Positions 45,974-56,248 of a stretch of DNA of 64,000 nt are shown piece after piece. The stretch is from Roseibium album (lineage in GTDB: Bacteria > Pseudomonadota > Alphaproteobacteria > Rhizobiales > Stappiaceae). A model generated the notes under the pieces. The model was not told the DNA's origin. It made no database searches and was given only the letters and a program-made list of their open reading frames with translations. Position numbers and translations under genes: made by a program. Position 1 is the stretch's first letter, and every line of letters starts with the position of its first letter. Location: the NCBI GenBank assembly GCA_001404055.1, contig CXTY01000014.1:558001-622000 (forward strand), given 5' to 3'.

Positions 45974-48112
45974 CTAGTGTGCCAGGACCGCCAGTAGAAG
46001 CAGAGCCACGATGTTGGTGATCTTGATCATCGGGTTCACAGCCGGACCAGCGGTGTCCTTGTAAGGATCGCCAACCGTATCGCCCGTGACAGAAGCCTTG
46101 TGGGCTTCGCCACCCTTCTCGTGTTTAACCCCGTCCTTGTCGACAAAACCGTCTTCAAACGATTTCTTGGCGTTGTCCCATGCACCACCGCCGGCGGTCA
46201 TGGAGATAGCGACAAAGAGACCGTTAACGATCACGCCCAGCAGCATCGCTCCAAGAGCCGCAAATGCATCTGCAGGAGAAGCAACAGCGCGCACAAGGAA
46301 GAAGACGACGATTGGGGACAATACCGGCAGCAAGGACGGAATAACCATTTCCTTGATCGCTGCTTTGGTCAGCATGTCCACTGCCCTGCCGTAGTCCGGC
46401 TTTTCTGTACCCTGCATGATGCCGGGCTTTTCCTTGAACTGGCGCCGAACTTCTTCAACAACAGATCCGGCGGCCCGACCAACCGCAGTCATGGAAATAC
46501 CACCAAACAGATAGGGCAGTAGACCACCAAAAAGGAGGCCAGCCACGACATACGGGTTGGACAGGCTGAACAGGGTATCCACGTTGATGCCGTAAAACAC
46601 CGATCCTTCTTCGGCCGAATTTGAGAAGAATTTCAAATCTTCCGTGTAGGCAGCGAAAAGAACCAGAGCTCCCAAGCCGGCAGAGCCGATGGCATAACCC
46701 TTGGTAACAGCCTTTGTGGTGTTACCCACTGCATCGAGGGCGTCTGTGGTCGCGCGTACTTCAGCCGGTAAATCAGCCATTTCGGCAATGCCGCCGGCAT
46801 TGTCCGTCACAGGTCCGAATGCATCCAGCGCAACAACCATACCAGCCAGAGCCAGCATCGTGGTCACAGCAATTGCAATGCCGAACAGGCCTGCAAAGGC
46901 ATGGGTGACCAGAATACCAGCAATGATGATCAAGGCAGGCAGCGCCGTTGCTTCAAGTGAAACCGCGAGGCCCTGGATAACGTTGGTTCCATGACCTGTC
47001 ACAGATGCTTGGGCGATCGACCTCACAGGACGGTATTCAGTTCCTGTGTAATACTCGGTTACCCAGATGATGAGACCGGTGACAACGAGACCAACCAGAC
47101 CACAGATAAAGAGGTCAAAACCGGTAAAGGTCGTCCCCCCCGAGGTGGTGTACTGTGTGTCGGCACCAAGCCAGCCAAATACGATCACGGCGAGCGCAAC
47201 GGCGGACAGCACCGAAGTTGCAATAAACCCCTTGTAGAGGGCCCCCATAATCGAATTGCTTGGGCCGAGCTTGACGAAAAACGTCCCGATGATGGAAGTG
47301 ACCACACAACTTGCACCGATCAGAAGCGGCAGTGTCATGAGTTCCACGGCCTGAGCGCCTGCAAAGAAGATCGAAGACAGCACCATGGTGGCAACGACAG
47401 TCACCGCATAAGTCTCGAACAGGTCGGCTGCCATGCCGGCACAGTCACCGACGTTGTCACCGACGTTATCTGCAATTGTCGCGGGGTTTCGTGGATCATC
47501 TTCAGGGATACCGGCTTCTACCTTGCCGACAAGATCACCGCCAACATCCGCGCCCTTGGTGAAAATTCCGCCACCAAGACGGGCAAAGATGGAAATCAGT
47601 GAAGCCCCAAAACCCAAGGCAACCAGAGCATCGATTACGGCCCTGTCAGTGGGCTCGTAGCCCATTCCCTTGGTCAGCACCGTGAAATAAACTGCAACGC
47701 CCAGAAGCGCGAGGCCGGCAACCAGCAGACCGGTTACGGCGCCTGACTTGAAAGCGATTTCCAGCCCGGCTCCCAGGCTCTGGCTCGCGGCCTGAGCTGT
47801 ACGCACATTGGCGCGAACGGAGACCATCATGCCGATATAACCGGCAGCTGCGGAAAGAACGGCGCCAACGGCAAATCCAATTGCTGCTAGTCCGGACAGT
47901 AAAAACCAGACAAGAACAAAAACGACCGCCCCAACGATGGCAATCGTCGTGTATTGCCGGTTGAGATACGCGCTGGCCCCTTCTTGAATCGCACCTGCGA
48001 TTTCCTGCATACGCGCGTTGCCTGCATCCGCCGCCATAACGGATTGAATTGCCCAAGCGCCATAGGCGAGGGACAAGAGGCCACAAATTATGATGACGAC
48101 AAGTTCGATCAT
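45974..48112 (-). CDS. hppA: Membrane proton-pumping pyrophosphatase, K+-independent
   Basis: A 712-aa, roughly 16-helix pump that couples pyrophosphate hydrolysis to proton export. Core motifs [20 protein letters not shown] (DVGADLVGKVE-type), [21 protein letters not shown] and the C-terminal [15 protein letters not shown] are intact. [10 protein letters not shown] carries the Lys that marks the K+-independent subfamily. The ATG at 48112 follows GGGAGGAAG; the frame runs open to 48205 without a ribosome site. Confidence 0.96.
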   Translation of the reverse strand: MIELVVIIICGLLSLAYGAWAIQSVMAADAGNARMQEIAGAIQEGASAYLNRQYTTIAIVGAVVFVLVWFLLSGLAAIGFAVGAVLSAAAGYIGMMVSVRANVRTAQAASQSLGAGLEIAFKSGAVTGLLVAGLALLGVAVYFTVLTKGMGYEPTDRAVIDALVALGFGASLISIFARLGGGIFTKGADVGGDLVGKVEAGIPEDDPRNPATIADNVGDNVGDCAGMAADLFETYAVTVVATMVLSSIFFAGAQAVELMTLPLLIGASCVVTSIIGTFFVKLGPSNSIMGALYKGFIATSVLSAVALAVIVFGWLGADTQYTTSGGTTFTGFDLFICGLVGLVVTGLIIWVTEYYTGTEYRPVRSIAQASVTGHGTNVIQGLAVSLEATALPALIIIAGILVTHAFAGLFGIAIAVTTMLALAGMVVALDAFGPVTDNAGGIAEMADLPAEVRATTDALDAVGNTTKAVTKGYAIGSAGLGALVLFAAYTEDLKFFSNSAEEGSVFYGINVDTLFSLSNPYVVAGLLFGGLLPYLFGGISMTAVGRAAGSVVEEVRRQFKEKPGIMQGTEKPDYGRAVDMLTKAAIKEMVIPSLLPVLSPIVVFFLVRAVASPADAFAALGAMLLGVIVNGLFVAISMTAGGGAWDNAKKSFEDGFVDKDGVKHEKGGEAHKASVTGDTVGDPYKDTAGPAVNPMIKITNIVALLLLAVLAH

Positions 48113-48330
48113 ACTTCCTCCCAAGGGTGTGGCGGACAGATCTTCTTGCTCTTTTTGCCGCCGAACTACGCCCCACACCAATTCCCCAGCGTGAAGCGTG
48201 CACACGATAGCAACATATGAGAGCGCTTCGTCAAGCTCTCACATTGTATAATTTTACGGTTCCGTTGCGGTATTGTTTGATGCAATGCAGAAAAAATGCT
48301 GCACTGGCGAAAGCAAACTCCAAAAGCCGC

Positions 48331-49554
48331 CTAAGAGGTTGTTACTGCTTTTCTTTCAGAAAGGACCAACCAACCAAGAAGCGCAAGACACAACAAAACA
48401 AAGGGAAACACGAGGATATTGACGGTGGCCCAGCCATAGACATTCAACAATGCGCCCGACGAGAAAGACGCCGCCGCGACGAATCCAAACACCAGAAAGT
48501 CGTTGACGGCCTGTACCAAATTGCGTTCCTCAGGGCGGTAGGCATCAGTCAGCATCGCAGTTGCTCCGATAAAGCCGAAGTTCCAACCCAGACCAAGCAA
48601 CACAAGTGCGACCCAGAAATGGTGGAGCTCGACACCCATGAGAGCGACGATGGAACAACCTGCAAGAAGCGCGAGTCCGATGGAAACGATCCGTTCTTTT
48701 CCGTAGCGGGCGATCAGATTTCCGGTAAAGAAGCTCGGTCCGAACATGGCAAGAACATGCCACTGGATGCCAAGTGCAGCGTCGGTCTGGCTCAAGCCAC
48801 AGGCGATCATTGCGAGTGGGGTTGCCGTCATGACAAGGCTCATCAGGGCGTAAGAACAGATGCCACATGCTGCTGCAACAATGAAGCGCGGTTGCGCCAT
48901 GATCTGGCGTAGCGGACGCCCCCCGGCCTGGGCATGGCTTTGTCTGGGCGGCTTCGGAATTCTGATGAACGCCAGCAGGAACAGAGCTATCAGCGCTAGA
49001 CCTGCCTGGGCCAGGTAGGTTCCAGCGAACAGAATGGGTGAAAAGAGATCCTTCGTGGCAATGACTGTCTGCGGGCCAACGACACCTGCAATAACGCCGC
49101 CTGCCAAAACCCATGAAATCGCCTTCGGCTTGAAAGCATCGCTTGCCGTGTCAGCTGCCGCAAACCGGTACTGCTGAACAAATGCACCAGCGAATCCGCC
49201 CATGGAACACGCGAGCGCGAACAGCAAAAACTGATCGAGGAAGACTGCGTAAGAGGCCAGTAATCCAGAGAAAACACCGAGCAATGCTGCTCCGGTGAAA
49301 CCTGCTCTACGGCCAAAGCGGCGCATGATCATGCCAGCTGGAATTGTTCCGAACGCTGTTCCAAGGACCATGGCGGAAACGGGTAGCGTTGCGAGAGACT
49401 TGTCTTCCTCAAGCATCATGTAACCAATCAGGGGCCCAGTTGCGATTACGATAGAGGCGGAGGCGCCACCGAGCGCTTGGGCAAATGCCAGCAGCAAAGC
49501 ATTGCGTCTGGCCAGACGATCATCAACAAAATCATCCGTCATAGCGACAGTCAT
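48331..49554 (-). CDS. MFS transporter
   Basis: A 407-aa, 12-helix major facilitator. The characteristic loop 2-3 motif appears as GTIPAGMIMRRFGRRAGF, with the mirrored half RYGKERIVSIG. The substrate class is not deducible. ATG at 49554 is preferred to the upstream 49596; a second ATG at 49542 is also possible. Monocistronic between hppA and thiL. Confidence 0.82.
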   Translation of the reverse strand: MTVAMTDDFVDDRLARRNALLLAFAQALGGASASIVIATGPLIGYMMLEEDKSLATLPVSAMVLGTAFGTIPAGMIMRRFGRRAGFTGAALLGVFSGLLASYAVFLDQFLLFALACSMGGFAGAFVQQYRFAAADTASDAFKPKAISWVLAGGVIAGVVGPQTVIATKDLFSPILFAGTYLAQAGLALIALFLLAFIRIPKPPRQSHAQAGGRPLRQIMAQPRFIVAAACGICSYALMSLVMTATPLAMIACGLSQTDAALGIQWHVLAMFGPSFFTGNLIARYGKERIVSIGLALLAGCSIVALMGVELHHFWVALVLLGLGWNFGFIGATAMLTDAYRPEERNLVQAVNDFLVFGFVAAASFSSGALLNVYGWATVNILVFPFVLLCLALLGWLVLSERKAVTTS

Positions 49555-49682
49555 AGGATATTTCTCAGGGCTGGCGGCCGGTCGGGCGGTCCGCAAAGGG
49601 AGTGGGAAGCATGGGTAACACGGCTGGCGGAAAGGACAAACCGGTTACTGTTCACATCTTCTGGAAATGGTAATTTCCATAC

Positions 49683-50681
49683 CTAGAAGTGGCTGAATCC
49701 TGCCTCGGCTTTCAAATTTACAGGCGAGTTGGCTTCATAAACAGTCAGTGCGCCACGCCCTCTTTCAACCCTGCCGATTCTGGTTACGGGACAATCAGAA
49801 TCGGCTGCCTCCTGGACAAATACCCCAGACTTTTCTTCGGGGACGCTCGCGAGAATTTCGTAGTCGTCGCCGCCATTCAAGCAGTCAAGCCACGCCAAAC
49901 GATTATTTGAATTCACGCGTCTGAGCGCACCCGATAAGGGAACCCGGTCAAGATCAATCGCCAAATCGACAGAAGATGCTATTGCCATGTGTTTGCCGTC
50001 GGCAAAGAGGCCATCTGATATATCCATCGCCGCATTTGCATATCGGCTCAGAGGATCAGAAAGACATGTTCTGGGGCGCGGGAGAAGATAACGCTCGTGA
50101 ATGTGACGCTCCTCACTTTCAGTGAGTTTCATGCTTCGACAAAACTCGCCGTCCAATCGGGCCTTGAGACCAGCTGCTGCATCCCCGATTGTACCCGAAA
50201 CGAAAAGGACGTCACCGGGTTTTGCACCCGAACGACGGACTGCCTTGTCCTTTTTGACCTCGCCCAGGGCTGTTATTGAGATCTGAAGGCCATTATCGGA
50301 CCGTATCGTGTCACCACCCAAGAGTGTGACTTCAAACGCCGCCTGGTCTGCTGCCAGCCCCTTGCAGAATCGATCCAGCCAATCCGTGGTCCAGTCAGCA
50401 TGTAACGCAAGGCCCATCAGGTAACCGCGTGGACGTGCACCTTTGGCGGCCAGGTCAGACAGGTTTACCCGAAGCGCCTTGGCAGCAATCGCTTCAGGTG
50501 CATCATGTGGGAAAAAATGTACGCCCGCAGCAAGCACATCTTTCGTCAGCACAAGGTCAAAACCTGCTCTTGGCGAAAGAACCGCGGCATCATCCGTCAA
50601 ACCCAGACTTCCAGGGTCTTTCGCCAGGGGAGCGAAATACCGTTTGATCAGATCAAACTCGCCGGGCCGGTCGTTGCTCAT
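49683..50681 (-). CDS. thiL: Thiamine-monophosphate kinase
   Basis: A 332-aa enzyme that phosphorylates thiamine phosphate to the diphosphate cofactor. Recognisable from GLTDDAAVL, the Mg-ATP segment NLSDLAAKGARPRGYLMGLAL, LLGGDTIRSD and AMDISDGLFAD. Follows nusB closely in the rib-nusB-thiL string. Confidence 0.94.
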   Translation of the reverse strand: MSNDRPGEFDLIKRYFAPLAKDPGSLGLTDDAAVLSPRAGFDLVLTKDVLAAGVHFFPHDAPEAIAAKALRVNLSDLAAKGARPRGYLMGLALHADWTTDWLDRFCKGLAADQAAFEVTLLGGDTIRSDNGLQISITALGEVKKDKAVRRSGAKPGDVLFVSGTIGDAAAGLKARLDGEFCRSMKLTESEERHIHERYLLPRPRTCLSDPLSRYANAAMDISDGLFADGKHMAIASSVDLAIDLDRVPLSGALRRVNSNNRLAWLDCLNGGDDYEILASVPEEKSGVFVQEAADSDCPVTRIGRVERGRGALTVYEANSPVNLKAEAGFSHF

Positions 50682-50683
50682 AG

Positions 50684-51205
50684 TCAGGAGGCGTCGTCCG
50701 CCTTTTTCGGGTCGAGTTCAGCTTCACGCAACTCGTGCGCCAGACGATCAAGCACACCGTTGACGAGACCAGGCTCATCATCTTCGAAGAAGGCCTTGGT
50801 GACGTCGATATACTCAGAAATGATAACCTTTGCAGGCACATCCCTTCGGCGCAGCAGTTCGTATGCACCAGAACGCAAAATCGCACGCAGCAGACTGTCA
50901 ATCCGCTTCAAAGGCCAGTCTTCGGCCAACGCGGTGTGAATGAATGGATCGAGGAATTTTTGATCCTCAACGACGCCAGTGACATTCTTCTTGAACCATT
51001 GTTCGTCTGCATCACGGTATTGAGCGCCGTCAATCTCCTTGCCAAGACGAAATGCGGTGAACTCGCTGATCACGCTGGAAAGCGGAGCACCGCCCACATC
51101 CATCTGATAGAGAGCTTGTACGGCGGCAAGACGGGCAACGCCGCGTTTGTTTGCAGGGCGCACAGTTTTTGCAGCCGGTTTTTCCGGGTCGGCTTTTCCG
51201 GTCAT
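50684..51205 (-). CDS. nusB: Transcription antitermination factor NusB
   Basis: A 173-aa all-helical protein that, with NusE (S10), binds boxA RNA for rRNA antitermination. Typical [19 protein letters not shown] opening and the closing block [44 protein letters not shown]. Three nucleotides from ribH; one operon. Confidence 0.95.
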   Translation of the reverse strand: MTGKADPEKPAAKTVRPANKRGVARLAAVQALYQMDVGGAPLSSVISEFTAFRLGKEIDGAQYRDADEQWFKKNVTGVVEDQKFLDPFIHTALAEDWPLKRIDSLLRAILRSGAYELLRRRDVPAKVIISEYIDVTKAFFEDDEPGLVNGVLDRLAHELREAELDPKKADDAS

Positions 51206-51208
51206 TCT

Positions 51209-51658
51209 TTATACTCCAAGCCGTTCGCGCAATGCGATCATGTCGAGGGCTGCCTGAGCGGCCGCTCCACCCTTGTTCTTGTCATCAACTTTCGCACGGG
51301 CCCACGCCTGCTCATCGTTTTCAACAGTCAGGATACCATTTCCAACAGCAAGATCCGCATCCACGATCAGATCCATTATCACCCGGTTCGATTCATTGGC
51401 GACAATGTCGTAGTGAGTCGTTTCCCCGCGGATAACAACACCTAAAAGCACAAATCCGTCGTAGAGAACGCCTTCGTTTTCCATGGCACTCATTGCCATG
51501 GAAAGCGCAGCTGGGATCTCCAGAACACCGGGAACCGCGACCCTGTCGTAGTTCGCGCCGGCGGCCTCGATGGTTTTGATCGCGCCTTCAGCAAGTGAAT
51601 CTGCAAGATCGTCATAAAAACGAGCTTCGATGATCAGTATCTTCCGTGCAGCGCTCAT
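51209..51658 (-). CDS. ribH: 6,7-dimethyl-8-ribityllumazine synthase
   Basis: A 149-aa enzyme making the direct riboflavin precursor. [11 protein letters not shown] and [19 protein letters not shown] (catalytic His) are diagnostic. Upstream of nusB; the 157-nt gap to ribE has no recognised feature. Confidence 0.96.
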   Translation of the reverse strand: MSAARKILIIEARFYDDLADSLAEGAIKTIEAAGANYDRVAVPGVLEIPAALSMAMSAMENEGVLYDGFVLLGVVIRGETTHYDIVANESNRVIMDLIVDADLAVGNGILTVENDEQAWARAKVDDKNKGGAAAQAALDMIALRERLGV

Positions 51659-51815
51659 GAGTGTTGAAATCCTTTATAAGGCCGCGACAGGAACCACGTC
51701 TGCCTCGGTTTGTCCAGTCTCATTCATGCAGGGCAGCCATGACCCGACAACTATCGCGCCGCCTGGTAAATGCGATCCGTTATAGTAGCTCTTTTCGAAG
51801 GTGTAGGGACGTCCC

Positions 51816-52427
51816 CTACCCGGTCTTTGCAAATTCTGCAAGACGCGCCGCGTAACGCGCCATCATATCCACTTCCAGATTGATTTTGCCTCCCACTTGG
51901 CGCTCTGACCAGGTCGTGACCTCCAATGTGTGCGGTATGAGAAACACTGAAAACAAAAGTCCGTCGACTTCATTGACCGTCAAAGAAGTGCCATCAAGCG
52001 CGACAGAACCCTTTTTTGCAATAAACGGCGCAGCATCTTCTGAAGCACGGAATTGAAAATAAACGGAATCGGGATGATCTTCCCGTTTAACAATGGTTGC
52101 CAGGCCATCGACATGTCCAAGCACAAGATGACCACCGAGTTCCGCGCCCATGGTCAGGGAACGTTCCAGGTTGACTTGCTGTCCAATTTTCCAATCGGAA
52201 ACTGTTGTCAGTGCCAGCGTTTCGGCAGCTGACTCTACTTCAAACCAGTTTCCTTCTGAACTATTTCGTTTTGCCGTCACTGTGTGGCAGACACCGGCAC
52301 AGGCAATTGAAGCACCAATATCGAAAGTATCGGTGTCATAGACTGCCTGGATACGCGTGCGCTTGCCCGCTGGTATGTCTTTAATAGAGAGGATTTTTCC
52401 GAGGTCGGTAACAATGCCGGTAAACAT
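51816..52427 (-). CDS. ribE: Riboflavin synthase, alpha subunit
   Basis: A 203-aa two-barrel protein: MFTGIVTDLGKI start, GASIACAGVCHTV (first barrel), GHLVLGHVDGLATI, SVALDGTSLTVNEV (second barrel). The ATG at 52427 is the classical MFTGIV start; ribD ends only 1-2 nt before it, so translation is coupled. The longer frame to 52487 lies in ribD. Confidence 0.95.
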   Translation of the reverse strand: MFTGIVTDLGKILSIKDIPAGKRTRIQAVYDTDTFDIGASIACAGVCHTVTAKRNSSEGNWFEVESAAETLALTTVSDWKIGQQVNLERSLTMGAELGGHLVLGHVDGLATIVKREDHPDSVYFQFRASEDAAPFIAKKGSVALDGTSLTVNEVDGLLFSVFLIPHTLEVTTWSERQVGGKINLEVDMMARYAARLAEFAKTG

Positions 52428-52428
52428 T

Positions 52429-53553
52429 TCAGGCTCCACGCCGTCTGAGATAAACAAAACTGTCGCGGCCGAAATTTCCGGCGTCAACCTGTTCGAATTT
52501 GGGGTCTTTGATCACGTCTGCAAGATCCAGGTCGTGCAAAGCAGAAATGCCGTCATCGCCGATCAGGAGGTCACCTGTGACAACACACAGATCATCGACC
52601 AGATCTGCGGACAGAAAGGATGACGCCATTCGTGCGCCGCCTTCAAGCATCAAACGGGTAATACCCCTTGTCGCGAGCGCGCTCAGGATCACTGACGGCG
52701 CAATGCTGACTTCCGAAGCAGGTACCCGAATGATATTGACGCCCGCTGCAGCAAGAACTTCGAGTTTCTCGGGATCTGCATCGTTACTGCAAATCAGCCA
52801 GACCGGAACGTCAATACAGGTACGCACCAGTTTGGAATCCAGTGGCAAACGTGCGCAGCGATCAATAATGACCCGGATGGGTGAACGCTGAGCAAGGCCC
52901 GGCAATCGGCATGTCAGCTGCGGATCATCTGCAAGCGCAGTGCCCGACCCAACAAGAATAGCGTCATATTCAGCTCTGAAACCGTGGACTTTGCGCATTG
53001 ACAGGGGCCCGGAGATTTTGACCTGCCCCTCCCCCGCCCGGCCGATATATCCATCTCTGGATTTTGCAAGCTTCAGAAAAACCTGGGGTCGTTGCTTGAT
53101 TTGCCGAAGCGTGAAGCCGCGGTATAGCGCCTTCATTTCCGTTTCACGCACTCCGACAACGACCTCTATGCCCGCGTCTTCAAGCATTTTCACACCGCGG
53201 CCTGCCACCCGTGGATTTGGATCCAGCATGCCGATGACGACCCGCTTGGCGCCCGCTTCGATCAAGGCCAGTGCACAAGGCGGAGTGCGGCCATAATGGG
53301 AACATGGCTCCAGCGTCACATAACAAGTGGCACCTTCAGCTTTGCTTCCAGCCTGATTGAGTGCATTCACCTCCGCATGAGCCATTCCCGGACGCGAAGT
53401 GACACCCCGGCCAACCAGGACATGTCCATGGTCTTCTTTGCGGACTATCAGTGCTGCGACGGACGGATTGGGCCACACCTGGCCAAGTCCGCGCCGGGCG
53501 AGCCGCTCGGCGGCTGCCATGAAACGTTTATCAATAATTGAAATGACGGGCAT
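52429..53553 (-). CDS. ribD: Bifunctional riboflavin deaminase/reductase
   Basis: A 374-aa fusion: N-terminal zinc deaminase (HAEVNAL and PCSHYGRTPPCA zinc sites), C-terminal reductase (DGYIGRAGEGQVKISG, LMLEGGARMASSFL). Catalyses steps two and three of riboflavin synthesis. First rib gene after nrdR. Confidence 0.96.
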   Translation of the reverse strand: MPVISIIDKRFMAAAERLARRGLGQVWPNPSVAALIVRKEDHGHVLVGRGVTSRPGMAHAEVNALNQAGSKAEGATCYVTLEPCSHYGRTPPCALALIEAGAKRVVIGMLDPNPRVAGRGVKMLEDAGIEVVVGVRETEMKALYRGFTLRQIKQRPQVFLKLAKSRDGYIGRAGEGQVKISGPLSMRKVHGFRAEYDAILVGSGTALADDPQLTCRLPGLAQRSPIRVIIDRCARLPLDSKLVRTCIDVPVWLICSNDADPEKLEVLAAAGVNIIRVPASEVSIAPSVILSALATRGITRLMLEGGARMASSFLSADLVDDLCVVTGDLLIGDDGISALHDLDLADVIKDPKFEQVDAGNFGRDSFVYLRRRGA

Positions 53554-53573
53554 ATGGGATCAATCGCAACAAA

Positions 53574-54050
53574 TCAGTCGTTTTTCAGCGGATGTCCGTC
53601 TGAAACGTTGAGTTCATCCAGAAGAGCTTCGAAATCCTTGGCTTCGCGAAAGTTCCTGTAGACCGAAGCAAAGCGTACATAGGCCACATCATCGATGCCC
53701 TTAAGACCTTCCATGACATGGTTACCGATGGTCTCTGCCGTTATTTCGCTTTCGCCTGAACTTTCCAACTGACGCACGATTCCGCTCACCATCCGTTCGA
53801 TACGGTCCGGGTCGACGGGCCTCTTGCGCACGGCAATCTGCACCGAGCGCATGAGTTTTTCCCGATCGAACGGAACCCTGCGGCCTGAGCGTTTGAGCAC
53901 CATCAGCTCGCGCAATTGCACGCGTTCAAATGTCGTGAAGCGGCCGCCGCAAGTGTTGCAGATTCTGCGACGGCGGATCGCCGTGTTGTCCTCGGTGGGA
54001 CGGGAATCTTTAACCTGTGTTTCCTCGCCACCGCAAAACGGACATCTCAT
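53574..54050 (-). CDS. nrdR: Transcriptional repressor NrdR
   Basis: A 158-aa zinc-ribbon/ATP-cone repressor of ribonucleotide reductase genes. The four cysteines (MRCPFCGG ... CNTCGGRF) and the ATP-cone [29 protein letters not shown] are intact. Between glyA and ribD, the standard alphaproteobacterial order. Confidence 0.97.
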   Translation of the reverse strand: MRCPFCGGEETQVKDSRPTEDNTAIRRRRICNTCGGRFTTFERVQLRELMVLKRSGRRVPFDREKLMRSVQIAVRKRPVDPDRIERMVSGIVRQLESSGESEITAETIGNHVMEGLKGIDDVAYVRFASVYRNFREAKDFEALLDELNVSDGHPLKND

Positions 54051-54080
54051 TTTTTCAAAGCTCCTGACCGAGCCGGTTGG

Positions 54081-55391
54081 TTATTCCCCGTAAATCGGGA
54101 ACCGGGCCGTCAGTGCTTCTACCTTGGCTTTGACGGCTGCTTCAACCGCCGCGTTGCCCTCTTCACTGTTTGCGGCCTTCAAACCATCCAAAACTTCCGT
54201 GATCAGCATGCCAACTTCACGGAATTCGGCCACGCCGAAGCCCCGCGTCGTCGCTGCAGGCGTTCCAAGGCGGATGCCAGACGTTACAAAAGGCTTTTCC
54301 GGGTCGAAGGGTATGCCGTTCTTGTTGCAGGTGATGTTTGCGCGGCCGAGCGATTTCTCTGCAGATTTTCCAGTCGCATTTTTCGGGCGAAGGTCAACCA
54401 GCATCAGGTGGTTGTCTGTTCCGCCGGAGACGATATCAAGTCCCTGTTCTTTCAGAACTTCAGCCAAAGCCTTGGCGTTTTCGGCAACAGCCCGAGCGTA
54501 GGTCTTGAATTCCGGTTGCAGTGCTTCCTTGAAAGCGACGGCCTTGGCTGCGATCACATGCATGAGCGGACCGCCCTGAAGGCCAGGAAACACTGCAGAA
54601 TTGAATTTTTTGGCAAGCGCCTCGTCATTGGACAAGATCATGCCGCCGCGCGGACCACGCAAGGATTTGTGAGTGGTGGTTGTAACCACATGGGCATGGG
54701 GAACCGGAGAAGGATGCACGCCGCCGGCAACAAGACCAGCAATGTGGGCCATGTCGACCATGAGATAAGCGCCAACACTGTCAGCAATCTCGCGGAATTT
54801 CTTCCAGTCCCAAATCCGGGAATAGGCGGTACCGCCTGCAAGTATCAGCTTCGGCTTGTGTTCCTGAGCAAGACGCTCAACTTCTTCCATGTCCAGCAGA
54901 TGGTCGTCCTCGCGCACGCCGTAGGATACGACATTGAACCATTTTCCAGACATATTGACCGGTGAACCATGGGTCAGGTGTCCACCGGAGTTCAGATCGA
55001 GCCCCATGAAAGTGTCACCCGGCTGCAAAAGCGCCAGGAACACAGCCTGGTTCATCTGACTGCCCGAGTTCGGCTGAACATTGGCAAACTGGCAACCAAA
55101 GAGTTCCTTCGCGCGCTCAATCGCCAAGGTTTCGGCCACATCCGCGAACTGGCAACCACCGTAATAGCGTTTGCCAGGATAACCCTCGGCATATTTGTTT
55201 GTGAAAATGGAGCCTTGCGCCTCCAGAACAGCGCGAGAAACAATGTTCTCCGAAGCGATCAGTTCGATTTCGTGCTTTTGTCGCCCGAGTTCGTCCTGAA
55301 TGGTGCCAAAAATTTCCGAATCCACCTCGGAGAGGCTACGGGAGAAGAAACCGGACTGCAGGGACTGACTGGAGCTTTCCATCAAAGACAT
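54081..55391 (-). CDS. glyA: Serine hydroxymethyltransferase
   Basis: A 436-aa PLP enzyme converting serine and tetrahydrofolate to glycine and methylene-THF. PLP lysine in [16 protein letters not shown]; also [25 protein letters not shown] and [11 protein letters not shown] at 55391 has AAGGA 7 nt upstream and gives the usual short leader. The frame continues open to 55532, but those 47 residues have no similarity to the family. Confidence 0.96.
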   Translation of the reverse strand: MSLMESSSQSLQSGFFSRSLSEVDSEIFGTIQDELGRQKHEIELIASENIVSRAVLEAQGSIFTNKYAEGYPGKRYYGGCQFADVAETLAIERAKELFGCQFANVQPNSGSQMNQAVFLALLQPGDTFMGLDLNSGGHLTHGSPVNMSGKWFNVVSYGVREDDHLLDMEEVERLAQEHKPKLILAGGTAYSRIWDWKKFREIADSVGAYLMVDMAHIAGLVAGGVHPSPVPHAHVVTTTTHKSLRGPRGGMILSNDEALAKKFNSAVFPGLQGGPLMHVIAAKAVAFKEALQPEFKTYARAVAENAKALAEVLKEQGLDIVSGGTDNHLMLVDLRPKNATGKSAEKSLGRANITCNKNGIPFDPEKPFVTSGIRLGTPAATTRGFGVAEFREVGMLITEVLDGLKAANSEEGNAAVEAAVKAKVEALTARFPIYGE

Positions 55392-55917
55392 CGCACCATC
55401 CTTGTATTGATTTTCGAGGGTCAGCAGCACGCTGGACGCAGTCTTGAGCCTGACGATTGCGCCTCGGTCATGCCGATTTGTGCGAGGAATTAACACACCC
55501 GCTGAGAAGAACCAAGGGCTATACCGACGCATCTATATCTGAATGCGACAACCTCGGGTCAAGCTTATCCAAAGACATCGAATAAGCGATAAAACAAAAC
55601 ATACGCATCGCGGCCAATTCCAGAAACTTTTTACCAAGTGCTCTAGCTTGGAACTAAGGTCATTCTTTTGCTTACCTTGGATCTGGAATTTCTTTCCCCG
55701 ATTCCACACGATCAAAAATATTTTTACACAAGCTCGACAACTAACTACTTAGCTCCTGACTATTGCCGACAATGGCTACGGACGGTCTCTTTTCGACAGA
55801 TCCATGGCCAACCGGCTGGCCTGTATGGATTCTTAGAGGTGGAACATTCAGCCAATCGGGCTTGCGATTCTGTTCAACATCGCACACCGAGAAACAGTTG
55901 CTATCACGTCATTCATT
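55392..55917. other. Upstream region of glyA, no feature recognised
   Basis: 526 nt between two minus-strand genes, AT-rich around 55700-55760. It presumably contains the glyA promoter. No riboswitch fold, tRNA or operator could be recognised by eye. Confidence 0.45.
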
Positions 55918-56145
55918 TCAGTAAAGATTGGTGTCAGAGCTTGAAGCCGTTGCCGCTGCTTCCCGCGCCAGCCTGCGTTGCAGCTTCCGGACCGCGATCC
56001 TCTTCAGGTCCCCCTGAGCAGCCGTTTTTGGCCCGAAGGCAGACACCTCAACTCCGGTCGCCGCATCAATTGCAGTAACCTTCACCTGCTGCCCTAGTGG
56101 ACGAAACTCGAGATAGATCTCGCCAGGTTGCGGATCGCGACTCAT
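55918..56145 (-). CDS. Small conserved protein, DUF6898-like
   Basis: A 75-aa protein: PQPGEIYLEFRPLGQQVKVTAIDAATGVEVSAFGPKTAAQGDLKRIAVRKLQRRL-type sequence, a short beta-then-helix domain seen throughout alphaproteobacteria and listed as DUF6898, to my recollection. Function unknown. Separated from the transpeptidase by about 100 nt. Confidence 0.75.
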   Translation of the reverse strand: MSRDPQPGEIYLEFRPLGQQVKVTAIDAATGVEVSAFGPKTAAQGDLKRIAVRKLQRRLAREAAATASSSDTNLY

Positions 56146-56248
56146 TGCCTATCTCCCTGCAACTGACTAGTTAAAAGCCATGAAACGCCAGCCTGATCAA
56201 GGCCGACGTTCCAAAAGAGGCATCTAAACAGTTGATTGCGTTGACCTG

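Noticed and set aside
54081..55532. glyA frame extended to 55532
   Set aside because: The extra 47 residues do not resemble the family, and a ribosome site precedes the ATG at 55391.
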